A stretch of DNA of 64,000 bases from Flagellimonas sp947499585 (GCF_044596045.1 NZ_CP138995.1:2542001-2606000); one strand, 5' to 3'; shown: positions 7,321-17,063, counted from the stretch's first letter. The notes: generated by a model from the letters alone, not told the origin. Numbers and translations: made by a program.

Positions 7321-9492
7321 TTATTTTTTTGCTTCAACCAGCTCCAGCTGGTCTATGCTTACATTGGTCATGAACATGCCGTAATTAACGGCGGCTTTAT
7401 TTTTCTCCAAAGTATCAATGGTGCCCACCGCCTTGCCATCAAATAGTCGAACACGGTCACCTACTTTAAACACGGGTCTAGGTTTGTTCTTTTCTTTTTG
7501 GATTGCCTTTTTCTTTTCTACCTTCTTTTCTTGCCTGACCTTTACAATTTTCTGTTCCAGTTCCTGGGCAACTTGCTTCTTTTGTACTTGTTTGGCTTTG
7601 GTCTGTTTTGCTGATGTTTTTTTGCGCTTGCTGTTTTCGGTTTCTACAATCCTGAGCAACTCCGAGATTAAAGGCCGCTTTTTGTTATCCAAAAAATAGC
7701 GTTCTGCAGCCGTATTGATTTTATCACCCAATTGAATCATGCGTTGGTTATGATCATACAATTCTTGGTAGTTTTCCAACTTAGACTTGATTTTGGCATT
7801 TAGTTTTTCCAAACGTTCTGCTTCATCACGGGCTTTGGTTTCTTCATCCTGCAACCGGGAACCGGTTTGCACCATTTTGGACCGCTCTTTCTGTAGTTTG
7901 GCTATGGTCGCATCAAACCTAACCTTGCCCCGTTCAATCTTTTTCTTCGCTCTATTTATAAGCGAATATGGAATTCCATTTTTCTGGGCTACTTCAAAGG
8001 TGAAGGAACTACCAGCCTCTCCCAAGATCAACTGAAAAGTAGGTTCTAAGGTTTTAGCGTTGAAAAGCATATTGGCATTGGTAACATGTGGCAATTCATT
8101 GGCCAAAGCTTTTAAGTTGGCGTAATGTGTGGTTATTACCCCGTACGCTTCACGTTCGTAAAAGACTTCTAAAAATGCTTCTGCCAATGCACCTCCTAAT
8201 TCAGGGTCACTACCGGTACCAAACTCATCAATTAAGAACAAGGTTTTATCATTGCATTTCTTTAGGAACTGATTCATGTTTTTCAAGCGATAGCTGTACG
8301 TGCTAAGATGGTTTTCAATAGATTGATTATCTCCGATATCGGTTAAAATTTTATCGAACAGACAAACTGTACTACGTTCGTGCACTGGAATTAGCAATCC
8401 ACTCTGGAGCATCACTTGCAAAAGTCCGATGGTCTTTAGTGTGATACTTTTTCCACCAGCATTGGGACCAGAAATGACGATAATCCTGTTTTCCTTATGT
8501 AATTGAATGGTCTGCGGCCAGGTCTTTTCCTTTTTAAATTTATTCGTTAAAAAGAGTAGGGGATGATAGGCATCCCGAAGGAACAATTCTTTTTCTTCAT
8601 TGATTTTAGGAAGCAGGGCATTCATATCCAAGGCGTATTTTGCCTTGCCTGCGGTAATATCGATATGGGTAAGATAATCTTGATATTGTTTTAGCAGATA
8701 ATCATAAGGTCTGATAGAATCGGTGAGTTGATTGAGGATACGCTGTACCTCCTCTTTTTCTTCAAACTCTAGATTGCTGAGTTCCCGAACAAAATTGAGT
8801 GTGGTTTCTGGGACAATATAAACAATGCTGCCAGTTTTGGAACTGCCCATCATTGTTCCTTTCACCTTTTTACGGTGCATTGCTTTTACCGCTAAAACCC
8901 TTCGGTTCTCCACAACAGATTCACGGATATCATCAAGAAAATCCTGTGATTGGCACCTGGACAGGGCAACACTAAAACTTTGATTGATTTTTCCACGAAC
9001 TTCATTGATCTGCATTCGTATGTGGCGCAACTCATTAGAAGCATCATCCCTAATTTCGCCAAATTTATCTAAGACATTATCTATGGAAGTCGGGATTTCG
9101 GTATTGACCTCGACTTTTTCTGTGCTAGCAAAGAGTAGGGGATAGTACTCTTTAAATTTTTTAAAGAATTTTTGGTGCAGCGCAACGGTTTTACACATGC
9201 CACCTATTCTTCTAAATCCTGAAACCTCTAAAGTGGTGTTTTCAATCTTCAGTAATTTCAGTTCGTTATTGATACTGTCAAAACCATGGTTTGGAATTCT
9301 ATTATCATTGGTGAAGGACGCCAAATACTCCGATGTCTGCCCTAAAATTTCCAATAAATGCTCTTTGTCAGATATTGGTTGAATTTCTAAAGCAATCTCT
9401 TTTCCCAATTCGGTGTTGCATCGCCCGGCGACTTGCTCCAGTACTGTTGGAAATTCTAAATCTTGAAGTGTTTTGGGATGTATGCTTTGCAT
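7321..9492 (-). CDS. mutS2: MutS2 family ATPase lacking the C-terminal Smr domain
   Basis: 723 residues. The N-terminal part carries the MutS core and clamp helices. The ATPase has Walker A GPNAGGKS, an FGTGSDP-type Walker B region and an ITTHYANLK signature. A long charged Lys/Glu/Gln coiled coil follows. The protein ends right after a KOW-like segment (KVGDRVRLFDGKAVG). Usual MutS2 proteins are about 780 residues and end in an Smr nuclease domain; that domain is missing here, with a normal stop and no remnant visible downstream. MutS2 is known to act on branched DNA in recombination control or on collided ribosomes; which applies without Smr cannot be told. Monocistronic by spacing, with about 100 bp to each neighbour. 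Confidence 0.88.
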   Translation of the reverse strand: MQSIHPKTLQDLEFPTVLEQVAGRCNTELGKEIALEIQPISDKEHLLEILGQTSEYLASFTNDNRIPNHGFDSINNELKLLKIENTTLEVSGFRRIGGMCKTVALHQKFFKKFKEYYPLLFASTEKVEVNTEIPTSIDNVLDKFGEIRDDASNELRHIRMQINEVRGKINQSFSVALSRCQSQDFLDDIRESVVENRRVLAVKAMHRKKVKGTMMGSSKTGSIVYIVPETTLNFVRELSNLEFEEKEEVQRILNQLTDSIRPYDYLLKQYQDYLTHIDITAGKAKYALDMNALLPKINEEKELFLRDAYHPLLFLTNKFKKEKTWPQTIQLHKENRIIVISGPNAGGKSITLKTIGLLQVMLQSGLLIPVHERSTVCLFDKILTDIGDNQSIENHLSTYSYRLKNMNQFLKKCNDKTLFLIDEFGTGSDPELGGALAEAFLEVFYEREAYGVITTHYANLKALANELPHVTNANMLFNAKTLEPTFQLILGEAGSSFTFEVAQKNGIPYSLINRAKKKIERGKVRFDATIAKLQKERSKMVQTGSRLQDEETKARDEAERLEKLNAKIKSKLENYQELYDHNQRMIQLGDKINTAAERYFLDNKKRPLISELLRIVETENSKRKKTSAKQTKAKQVQKKQVAQELEQKIVKVRQEKKVEKKKAIQKEKNKPRPVFKVGDRVRLFDGKAVGTIDTLEKNKAAVNYGMFMTNVSIDQLELVEAKK

Positions 9493-9594
9493 TTTCTTTT
9501 ACTAGCAGCGCAAAGATAGGTATTCAGTCCACTAAAAAAAGAGATGGAGATGATTCGATCTGAAACAAGGCTTAGCCAGGTTGAAAAAAGTCAA

Positions 9595-10791
9595 TCAATT
9601 TATAGAACCTCCTACGGGCAGACCGCTTGGGACGTTTTCAGGAATGGTTTTATCAAAGTTACTATCATTCAGTGTGTTTAAGAATGCTAAGATTCCTGCC
9701 ATTTCCTTTACCGATAATTTTAGATCGTGAACAAAAGAATCAAATTTAGTTGGATCTATATTAGGGTTCCGAACCTTACTGTTAGAGATATCTTCGTAGA
9801 ACTCCAATACACGCCTTAAGGTCATAAAACTACCGTTATGCATATAGGGTGCCGTGAATCTTAGATTTCTAAGAGATGGAGTTCTAAAGGCAAAACTGTC
9901 TTTTTTGTTTATGTCCGCAATGCCAAAATCCACAAAAGGCAGTTTGGAATTTTCTGGCACTCCCAAAACATGTATTTTGTAATCAGAGAACATGGGACCG
10001 CTATGACAATTGACGCAGCCTACTTTTTTGAACTGTTCAAACCCATCTTTTTCACGAATTGAAATAGCTTTGCGATTACCTCTCATATACTGGTCAAATG
10101 GGGAATTGTTGGTAATCAAAGTTCTTTCAAAAGCAGCTATGGTCTTTGCTAAATTTTCAACGGTAATAGGCTCTGTTTCATTGAAGGCATTCTTAAAGAG
10201 CGTCTGATATTCAGGAATATTCTTTAACCTATCCACAACAACCAGTAGAATTTCGTTTTCCGTAAAACCGTGACCCCGCATCTCCTCAAATGCTTTGATG
10301 GGCTCCAGTGCCTGTTTTTCCAGGCTTTTTGCTCTCTCGTCCCAAAACATAGGTGCATTTTCAGCTATATATTTTTGGTAATTTTGTATTCCGTTGAAAG
10401 CAGTATTTAATATGGTCTGTGCATTGCGTTTAACAAAGGGAATATCATTAGGAGTATTGAATTTTCTTTTACTTCCGAGGCCTTTGGCGTTGGTGCCTAT
10501 AGATATGTCCAAAAACTCGGCGTAACCCATATCTGGATGGTGGCAGGTTGCACAGGAGATATCTTTATTGCCAGATAATATGGGATCATAAAACAGAAGT
10601 TTGCCCAGAGCTTCTTTTTCTATGGATGAAGGGTTGTCTTTTGGCGCTATCACCTTGGTGGGCAAAGCGGTGAAAATGCTTTTATCCTCAGCCAAGGTCC
10701 TATCTATATTAACTTCTTTAGGTTTTGGTTGCAAACAGTTTGCTAAAAGAAGAGAAATAAGAAGTAATAATATGGAGGACCTATGTTTCAA
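9595..10791 (-). CDS. Di-haem cytochrome c peroxidase (CCP/MauG family) lipoprotein
   Basis: 398 residues. The lipoprotein signal ends in LLANC (Cys19), so it is anchored in the periplasm. Two c-type haem sites are visible: CATCH at 80-84 in the peroxidatic domain and CVNCH in the second domain, followed by a MHNGS motif that supplies a Met ligand in this family. It is predicted to reduce hydrogen peroxide with electrons from cytochrome c or a copper protein; MauG-like oxidation of another protein cannot be excluded. Length is typical (about 330-400). It follows the SDR gene by 62 bp on the same strand and may share its transcript. Confidence 0.88.
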   Translation of the reverse strand: MKHRSSILLLLISLLLANCLQPKPKEVNIDRTLAEDKSIFTALPTKVIAPKDNPSSIEKEALGKLLFYDPILSGNKDISCATCHHPDMGYAEFLDISIGTNAKGLGSKRKFNTPNDIPFVKRNAQTILNTAFNGIQNYQKYIAENAPMFWDERAKSLEKQALEPIKAFEEMRGHGFTENEILLVVVDRLKNIPEYQTLFKNAFNETEPITVENLAKTIAAFERTLITNNSPFDQYMRGNRKAISIREKDGFEQFKKVGCVNCHSGPMFSDYKIHVLGVPENSKLPFVDFGIADINKKDSFAFRTPSLRNLRFTAPYMHNGSFMTLRRVLEFYEDISNSKVRNPNIDPTKFDSFVHDLKLSVKEMAGILAFLNTLNDSNFDKTIPENVPSGLPVGGSIN

Positions 10792-10853
10792 AAGGGAATG
10801 TCATATTTACAAGCAATGTAAAGATAGCGGAAAGCCAAATGCACAAGTATCAT

Positions 10854-11456
10854 TTAGTTATAAACCCTGATTATTTCACCATTTCCTTTCCCCATGACGC
10901 TTCTTACATAGGCATTAACGGCTTTTTCCATTGAAATTGGGTTATGTCCTGGAAAGTAGTCCTTGTATTTTTTATAGGCATCTATTACCATTCCCAAGGA
11001 AACTACATTAAGTCTTGTTCTATTTTCAATCTCTAAAGCTGCCGCTTGCACAAAACTATGTATGCCACCATTGACCATGGCCGCGCTTGCGGTTTTAACA
11101 ACGGGGTCATCTGCTAAAATTCCTGTAGATAAGGTAATTGAGCCACCTGGATTTAGAAAGTCTTGGCCTAAGCGAACGAGGTTCACCTGTCCCATCAGTT
11201 TACTTCTAAGGCCAATATGATAATCTTCTTCAGTTAAGTCCTTAAAGTTTGCCCATTTTGCTTCACCAGCAATGCAGATGATGGCATCCAGTTTGCCAGT
11301 TTGTTTAAACATGTTTTCAATGGACTTACTGTCTACAATATCTACAGTGACATCGCCAGAGGTTCTTCCAGCAATGATAACCTCATTATTTTCTGAAAAG
11401 TGGCTTGTTACTTTATTGCCAATAGTTCCTTTTCCACCTATAATCAATATTTTCAT
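10854..11456 (-). CDS. Short-chain dehydrogenase-like protein (atypical, no YxxxK)
   Basis: 200 residues with an N-terminal Rossmann nucleotide-binding loop, GGKGTIG (about 7-13), and an NADP-type IAGRTSGD strand. The usual catalytic Ser-Tyr-Lys set is not complete: a Ser is present in LSTG but no YxxxK follows. This matches a known subfamily of small SDRs that align well otherwise, so it is not a broken gene. Substrate unknown. It lies 22 bp downstream of the YfcC transporter gene on the same strand, suggesting a two-gene unit. Confidence 0.75.
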   Translation of the reverse strand: MKILIIGGKGTIGNKVTSHFSENNEVIIAGRTSGDVTVDIVDSKSIENMFKQTGKLDAIICIAGEAKWANFKDLTEEDYHIGLRSKLMGQVNLVRLGQDFLNPGGSITLSTGILADDPVVKTASAAMVNGGIHSFVQAAALEIENRTRLNVVSLGMVIDAYKKYKDYFPGHNPISMEKAVNAYVRSVMGKGNGEIIRVYN

Positions 11457-11478
11457 TCTGTATGTTTTCTAACCTTGC

Positions 11479-12984
11479 TCAAAGATAAATACTAATTGTA
11501 AGTGTGACCATAGCAAGAATGGCTAAAAGTAAAACCAATGGCCAAACAAACTTCAACCATTTGTCATAACCTACATTGACGAGGGCAAGAGATGCCAATA
11601 TAATACCGGTTGGATTAATAAACTTGAAGAGTCCTACTCCATATTGATATGCATTAACCATAATTTCCCTTCCAATGCCAACATTATCTGCCAAAGGAGA
11701 CATTATGGGCATGGTCAGCACTGCCATTCCTGAAGAAGAAGGGATGAAAAAAGTTAAACCGCTATATAGTAAACAAGTTACATTTATAAACAGGCCTTTA
11801 TGCATACCTGAAGTTAGTTCACTTGCGTAGAACAATAAGGTATCGCTCACTTGACCATCTTCCATTAGAACCGTAATCCCTCTTGCAATACCGATTATAA
11901 AAGCAACTCCCAAGAGATCTTTTGCTCCCGATATGAATTCATTTACAAATTGTTTTTCATTAAGCCGGGTAATAAACCCAATCAATAATGCACCAGCGAG
12001 GAAAACAGAGGTCATTTCCAGAAACCACCAACCCAATTGGGAAACGCCATAGACCATAATAAGAAAACAGCTAGAAAAAACAAACAAGACTAGTTTAAGC
12101 TTTCCTGAAAGTTTTGTGGTTGTAGTGCTGGAAATTCCTGAAAACAAATTTTCAATTTCTTCTTTTTGATTATAGATGAGTGATCGTTTGGGGTTTTTCT
12201 TTACACGCTGTGCATAACGAATAATATAGGCAATACAAATAATCAGGCCTAGAAGAAGCATAATAAGTCGGCCATTAAGACCTTCTGTCCAGCTTATTCC
12301 GGCAGCATCTGATGCAATGATCGTACTGAATGGATTAACTGTGGATGCCAAAGTGCCAATGGAAGAACCAATGTAGATTGAAGCTATGCATGCCAGTGCG
12401 TCGTACTTCGCCGCTAAGAAAATAGGAATTAAAATGGGATAAAAAGCAATGGTTTCTTCTTCTAATCCGAAGGTAGTTCCGCCCAATGCAATTAATGTTG
12501 TCACCATGATTATCAAGATGAATTCTCTACCCTTTAATTTTTGTGCCAGCCACGCAATTCCAGCCTCAAAAGCTTTAGTTGCATTAACAATACTGATAAG
12601 TCCACCAATAATCAGAACCAGTAGAATAATATCTGTAGATTGCATAATACCCTTTAGAGGGGCTTGTATAAAACCAACAAAACCCTGAGGCTGCCCTTCC
12701 AGTTTTTGATAGGTATTTGGAATACTTATAGGTTTGGAAATGGCACCATCCTTGAATTTTTCTATCGGAATTTGAATTGCCAGCTCATCAAGGGTCTTTT
12801 GGGTAGCGGGAAAGCTAACACTTGTTTCCTCTGAAGCCCTAATCAATGTATCCGTTTTATTATCATATGAAAGACGATCATATTGCCCAGCAGGGATAAT
12901 CCATGTTAAGAGAGAAACAATGGCTGCTATAATGAATAAGACAGTATGTGCCGTTGGAAATTTTATTTTTTGAAGAAAGGACAT
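11479..12984 (-). CDS. YfcC/DcuC-superfamily membrane transporter
   Basis: 501 residues and strongly hydrophobic with about 12 predicted transmembrane helices. It begins with the family's conserved TWIIPAGQYDR segment after the first helix (about 27-37) and has typical repeated helical hairpins, such as GGTTFGLEEE in the middle and the FFIPSSSG motif near residue 400. YfcC-like carriers belong to the ion-transporter superfamily and are thought to move amino acids, dicarboxylates or basic compounds; the substrate cannot be read from sequence. The start ATG at 12984 is divergent from ung, leaving 72 bp for two promoters. The SDR gene follows closely. Confidence 0.82.
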   Translation of the reverse strand: MSFLQKIKFPTAHTVLFIIAAIVSLLTWIIPAGQYDRLSYDNKTDTLIRASEETSVSFPATQKTLDELAIQIPIEKFKDGAISKPISIPNTYQKLEGQPQGFVGFIQAPLKGIMQSTDIILLVLIIGGLISIVNATKAFEAGIAWLAQKLKGREFILIIMVTTLIALGGTTFGLEEETIAFYPILIPIFLAAKYDALACIASIYIGSSIGTLASTVNPFSTIIASDAAGISWTEGLNGRLIMLLLGLIICIAYIIRYAQRVKKNPKRSLIYNQKEEIENLFSGISSTTTTKLSGKLKLVLFVFSSCFLIMVYGVSQLGWWFLEMTSVFLAGALLIGFITRLNEKQFVNEFISGAKDLLGVAFIIGIARGITVLMEDGQVSDTLLFYASELTSGMHKGLFINVTCLLYSGLTFFIPSSSGMAVLTMPIMSPLADNVGIGREIMVNAYQYGVGLFKFINPTGIILASLALVNVGYDKWLKFVWPLVLLLAILAMVTLTISIYL

Positions 12985-13056
12985 GGGTTAATTTTGAATG
13001 TTAGTCACAGGGAAAGATATTATTTTTAGATTTATCCGAAGAAATAAGAAGAATTA

Positions 13057-13722
13057 ATGAATGTAAGTATAGATCTAAGCTGGAAACCTCATTTACAACC
13101 TGAGTTCGAGAAACCTTATTTTCAACAACTGACTCAATTTGTAAAACAGGAATATCAACAGCATACTTGTTTTCCCAAAGGAAAGGACATTTTTGCAGCA
13201 TTTGATCATTGCCCTTTTCAGGACGTCAAAGTTGTTATAATAGGGCAGGACCCATATCATGGGCCTAACCAGGCCAATGGACTGTGCTTTTCTGTAAAAG
13301 ATAATATCCCACACCCGCCATCGCTGGTAAATATTTTTAAGGAGATTAAAGTTGATGTGGAACAACCATACCCCAAAAGCGGCAACCTAGAACGATGGGC
13401 ACAGCAAGGAGTACTGCTTTTAAATGCTACATTAACGGTAAGGGCGCATGAGGCAGGAAGCCATCAAAAAAAGGGTTGGGAGCAGTTTACGGATGCTGTG
13501 ATTGAAACGGTATCCTCTAAACAAGAAGGTATTGTTTTTTTGCTTTGGGGTGGGTTTGCAAAAAAGAAATCAACCTTGATAAATAAAACAAAACATCACA
13601 TACTTACTTCAGGGCATCCTTCACCATTAAGTGCAAACAGAGGCCTTTGGTTTGGTAATCAACATTTTAGTAAAACCAATGCCTTGTTGGGTCAAATGGG
13701 AAAAAAGTTGATAAGTTGGTGA
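13057..13722 (+). CDS. ung: Uracil-DNA glycosylase (family 1)
   Basis: 221 residues, normal for the family. It removes uracil from DNA in base excision repair in the cytoplasm. All hallmarks are present: the water-activating loop GQDPYHGPNQA (catalytic Asp in GQDP), the LLLNATLTVR segment holding the uracil-binding Asn, and the HPSPLSANRG leucine/minor-groove loop with the catalytic His. A single-gene unit transcribed away from the YfcC gene. No strong terminator is seen in the 86 bp before the next gene. Confidence 0.97.
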   Translation: MNVSIDLSWKPHLQPEFEKPYFQQLTQFVKQEYQQHTCFPKGKDIFAAFDHCPFQDVKVVIIGQDPYHGPNQANGLCFSVKDNIPHPPSLVNIFKEIKVDVEQPYPKSGNLERWAQQGVLLLNATLTVRAHEAGSHQKKGWEQFTDAVIETVSSKQEGIVFLLWGGFAKKKSTLINKTKHHILTSGHPSPLSANRGLWFGNQHFSKTNALLGQMGKKLISW

Positions 13723-13808
13723 ATTACTTCTTGAAAGGATTTTCTTAAAGTATCACAAGAATTCGTACGTTTATAGACTAACACGACCATCAGAAAATTC
13801 TTAATAAA

Positions 13809-14213
13809 TTGCGCAGACTGAAATCAGTTTTACTCGTTGATGATGACGATACAACGAACTTCTTAAATAGGTTTTTTGTAAAACAATTAGATAATGGTTT
13901 AACGGTTAACACGGCCAGTAACGGAAAAGAAGCTATTGATTTTTTGGAGGGCACTTCAGATGAAGATTTAATGCCCTGTTTACTTATTTTGGATACTAAC
14001 ATGCCTACAATGAATGGGTGGGAATTCTTGGACGCTTTTGATAAAAAGTTTGATAAGGGGTTTAAAGAAAAAATTGTGGTGGTCATGTTAACTGCCTTGG
14101 ATACTGAAGAAACCACAGCTTTGGCACTGGCAAACCCTAATGTTAGGGATACAGCGCAAAAACCACTCTCTGATTTAAAGTTTAAGACTTTGATTAAGAA
14201 ATATTTTTCTTAA
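13809..14213 (+). CDS. Stand-alone response-regulator receiver domain
   Basis: 134 residues forming one CheY-like receiver and nothing else. It has an acidic cluster DDDD at 11-14, the phosphoacceptor Asp62 in LILDTNMP, the switch Thr in MLTAL, and the conserved Lys in AQKPLS. There is no output domain, and no histidine kinase is nearby, so it probably works by protein contact with a distant partner. The only usable start is TTG at 13809, since no ATG lies upstream in frame. Its stop codon overlaps the stop of the convergent gene: both use the palindrome TTAA at 14210-14213. Confidence 0.85.
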   Translation: MRRLKSVLLVDDDDTTNFLNRFFVKQLDNGLTVNTASNGKEAIDFLEGTSDEDLMPCLLILDTNMPTMNGWEFLDAFDKKFDKGFKEKIVVVMLTALDTEETTALALANPNVRDTAQKPLSDLKFKTLIKKYFS

Positions 14214-15064
14214 ACTTTGGAATATAGAAATTCTTTAGAATTTTTCACTTCATTAATAAGTTGCAGGCTAAGCAGTCTATTTTGCACTTCATTTAAGATT
14301 TTTACATCTATTTGATTCTGCCCCCAGGTTGTTTTGGAAAGCCAATCTTGAATATCCTCCAATTGTTGATTGTATCTATTTGCCAAAGTCCTGTCAATAC
14401 TTGGAATTTGTTTGAATTCAATAGTATAGGTATTGATAATTTCTAAAATATGTTTAAGCAATTGTCCGTTTGTCTTTAAAAAAGCATTTGTTGCGGCGAT
14501 AACAAAACAAGGCCAAGGGGTAGGGCAGTTTCCCAATCGTTTAAAGATACCTTTATCTACCAATGGTTTTGTTGTAAAATGCTCCCACATAAAATATGCA
14601 TTGGAACCTTCACTAAGATTTTTAACAGCGCCATCTAGGTTATCTATTATGTCAAATTCAAGCATATCTGTATCCCAACCTTGATTTTGCGCATGTACAT
14701 ATGCCATTAAATGGCTTCCACTACCTATACGACTTACAGCAGCTTTGTCTTTTTCTAATTCCGATATAGAAGTGCGCTCACTGCTGTTGGCAACGTGAAT
14801 TCCCCAAAGTAGAGGGGAAGAGATATACTCTTGTACAATTTTGGATGGATTTCCCTGAGAAATGCTTTTAACCAAACCTTCAGTGAGTATAATAGCCAAA
14901 TCCGTTTCGCCATCATTCAGAAGCTGGCACATTTTTCCTGTGCCTTCTGGAATATTTGTCCATTCTAAACGTATGCCACGGTCTTCAAAAGCACCTTCTT
15001 CAATGGCTAAATGCCAGGGAAGATTAAAATGCTCCGGCACACCAATTATTTTAACTGTTTTCAT
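14210..15064 (-). CDS. Periplasmic-binding-protein-like (NMT1/SsuA-type) protein without signal peptide
   Basis: 284 residues resembling ABC-transporter substrate-binding proteins of the ThiY/SsuA type: an N-terminal VPEHFNLPWHLA strand-loop, then an AIEEGAFEDRGI helix, LLNDGETDLAI and SRIGSGSHL. There is no signal peptide or lipobox and no ABC permease or ATPase next to it, so it is probably a cytoplasmic binding or enzyme-like protein rather than a transporter part. Ligand unknown. Its last codon overlaps the convergent receiver gene by 4 bp. Confidence 0.7.
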   Translation of the reverse strand: MKTVKIIGVPEHFNLPWHLAIEEGAFEDRGIRLEWTNIPEGTGKMCQLLNDGETDLAIILTEGLVKSISQGNPSKIVQEYISSPLLWGIHVANSSERTSISELEKDKAAVSRIGSGSHLMAYVHAQNQGWDTDMLEFDIIDNLDGAVKNLSEGSNAYFMWEHFTTKPLVDKGIFKRLGNCPTPWPCFVIAATNAFLKTNGQLLKHILEIINTYTIEFKQIPSIDRTLANRYNQQLEDIQDWLSKTTWGQNQIDVKILNEVQNRLLSLQLINEVKNSKEFLYSKV

Positions 15065-15115
15065 AAGGTTTTAAATAGGGAAGGAATATTACCAAAAATC
15101 ATATTAAGCCAATAT

Positions 15116-15985
15116 TCAAGAAACAAGTTTTTCTAAAGTATATTTTATGAGGTCGTCCACAGTCCTAACAGCATTTGAAGAAAATTCTCCTGTAGCTCTA
15201 TTGGCCAGAATAGCGTTTAAAGAAATTGCACGATGTCCATGTAGTTTTGCCAAACCATAAATGCCAGCTGTTTCCATTTCAAGGTTGGTTATTTGCTGGT
15301 TTTTATATAAAAAGGAAGCAAGTTTATCATTGAAATCCGTAATCTTTGGAGCTAACCTAAGGCTTCTTCCTTGTGGTCCGTAAAATCCTGAATTAGTTGC
15401 TGTTATGCCAAATCGTATACGATTTGAGGTAATCATGTCTCTCAGGTTTTTATCAGAATCCACAGCATACGCCACTATGTTATGTGCATTCCATTCCAGG
15501 AAACTATTAAGCTGCTCTTCTAGGCTATGATTTCTCACATGTCCAGCATCATAAAAGTGTAGCAAGCCTTCAAAACCAACTGCGGATGTGCTCAGTAAGA
15601 ACGAATCAACAGGTATATCTGCTTGTATTGCACCAGATGTACCAATCCGTATAAAATCTAATTGTGTCTTCTCTTTTTTTACTTCTCGGGTAGTAAAATC
15701 TATGTTTACCAGAGCATCCAACTCATTAAAAACAATGTCAATGTTGTCTGTGCCAATACCAGTGGAGATAACCGTAATTCTTTTTCCGTTGTAGATACCT
15801 GTTTGAGTCAAGAACTCACGACTTCCCTTTTCAATTTCAATAGAATCGAAGTATTTAGTAACCAAAGGCACACGGGTAGGGTCTCCAACAGTGATTATGG
15901 TAGAAGATATATCTTCAGGTAAAAGATTAAGATGGTAAATACTGCCATCAGGATTCAGAATCAATTCTGAGTCACTTAAGGCCAT
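15116..15985 (-). CDS. Nucleoside phosphorylase (uridine phosphorylase-like, PNP/UDP family)
   Basis: 289 residues. It shows the PNP/UDP-1 fold signature: VGDPTRV near the N-terminus (phosphate loop), STGIGTDN, RIGTSGAI and the ribose-binding NLEMETAGIY with the paired acidic residues. It is predicted to cleave a nucleoside with phosphate in salvage; base preference (uridine versus purine) is uncertain. It starts 1 bp after the end of the upstream DUF1835 gene, so the two are almost surely co-translated. No functional link between the two is obvious from sequence. Confidence 0.85.
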   Translation of the reverse strand: MALSDSELILNPDGSIYHLNLLPEDISSTIITVGDPTRVPLVTKYFDSIEIEKGSREFLTQTGIYNGKRITVISTGIGTDNIDIVFNELDALVNIDFTTREVKKEKTQLDFIRIGTSGAIQADIPVDSFLLSTSAVGFEGLLHFYDAGHVRNHSLEEQLNSFLEWNAHNIVAYAVDSDKNLRDMITSNRIRFGITATNSGFYGPQGRSLRLAPKITDFNDKLASFLYKNQQITNLEMETAGIYGLAKLHGHRAISLNAILANRATGEFSSNAVRTVDDLIKYTLEKLVS

Positions 15986-15986
15986 T

Positions 15987-16919
15987 TTAGAGTTTTAGGA
16001 TGCGATCTGTAGTAGAGTTATATAAGAAGTTATACTTTAAAGAACCTCCTAAATACAATTGATTATCACGTAGTTGAGAATAATAATTTGCTTTATTCGT
16101 TAAAACTTCTTTTCCTTTTCTTGTTAGTTTAACAGGATTGAAAGAACCAAATAGGGGTTTGAGCGAAGAGATCATGCGATTGTATTGTGTGTCTCCAAAA
16201 CCATAATACCCTTGATTTGCTAGAACCTGGTTTAATAGGACAGCTCTGGATTCTGGTTTTTGACTTGCTGCTGTATCCAAAATACGGTTCTCCATTTCGT
16301 TAAGGCCGTTCTTAATTGTTGGAAAACGTTTTAGATGCGCTCTTAGAGCCTCGGATAAGTATTGAAACTGAAAATTGTTATGTGCAATCAGGTTTTCTAA
16401 GCGAATAGGGTTGTCACTGCAATATAATTGCCAGACGTAATCGGCAAATTCAATATCATCCTGAGATAAAATGGTTCTATTGTCGTAAAGATCCAGCAAT
16501 TTCTCATCACTTAGCTCATTTAGACCATATAGTTTATCGCTTTCATCTTCTTTTCCACTGCACACTAATGATATTTCTGCATGCCTTCTGTGCGTTTTAA
16601 GCCAGCTGAGGACAGCCAACATATTTATTTGACAGAAAAGGTCGTATTCAAACCAAAGAACAATCTGATCTTGTTGTTTGTGGTTACATAGCGATCTATA
16701 TTCCTTAAGGGTTTTCTCGACAAACCAAGATTTGGAAACTTTGTAGTTTTTGTTCAAAAATTCAAATCGCGTCTTCCAGAAGGATTCACTGCCTACGGCA
16801 CATAGTGTCTTGCCTTCGCAGAGCATTTCTCTCCACGTGATAATATCTCCTTTTAGGTGTAACGATTGTAATTTTGACGTGAAATTGTCGCCGTTGGTAA
16901 TATGCAACAGTGATTTCAT
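15987..16919 (-). CDS. DUF1835-domain protein
   Basis: 310 residues. The first half matches the DUF1835 pattern: an HITNGDN start (about 6-12), WREMLCEG (about 30-37) and a LWFEYDLFCQ motif (about 108-117). The second half is helical and fits the usual C-terminal part of these proteins. The function of the family is not established. It heads a two-gene unit with the nucleoside phosphorylase, with a gap of 1 bp. Confidence 0.75.
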   Translation of the reverse strand: MKSLLHITNGDNFTSKLQSLHLKGDIITWREMLCEGKTLCAVGSESFWKTRFEFLNKNYKVSKSWFVEKTLKEYRSLCNHKQQDQIVLWFEYDLFCQINMLAVLSWLKTHRRHAEISLVCSGKEDESDKLYGLNELSDEKLLDLYDNRTILSQDDIEFADYVWQLYCSDNPIRLENLIAHNNFQFQYLSEALRAHLKRFPTIKNGLNEMENRILDTAASQKPESRAVLLNQVLANQGYYGFGDTQYNRMISSLKPLFGSFNPVKLTRKGKEVLTNKANYYSQLRDNQLYLGGSLKYNFLYNSTTDRILKL

Positions 16920-17063
16920 TTTCAGTTTAGTTTTCGTCGGTTAGAGACATTAAATGTAAGATTTAAACCAAGAACACAAAAATTTTTTCATAAAACATTG
17001 GATGTCAAAGCTTAAATTTAACAACGTAGGAAAAATATGAAGAGAATTTTAGGAATAAAGATG

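Noticed and set aside
7418..7699. Plus-strand open frame of 93 codons inside mutS2
   Set aside because: It is antisense to a well supported gene and has low-complexity Phe/Ser/Cys composition, so it is a shadow frame. Similar antisense frames under other genes were left out for the same reason.
10854..11456. SDR without YxxxK as a broken gene
   Set aside because: The pattern matches a known subfamily of small SDR proteins, and the reading frame is complete.
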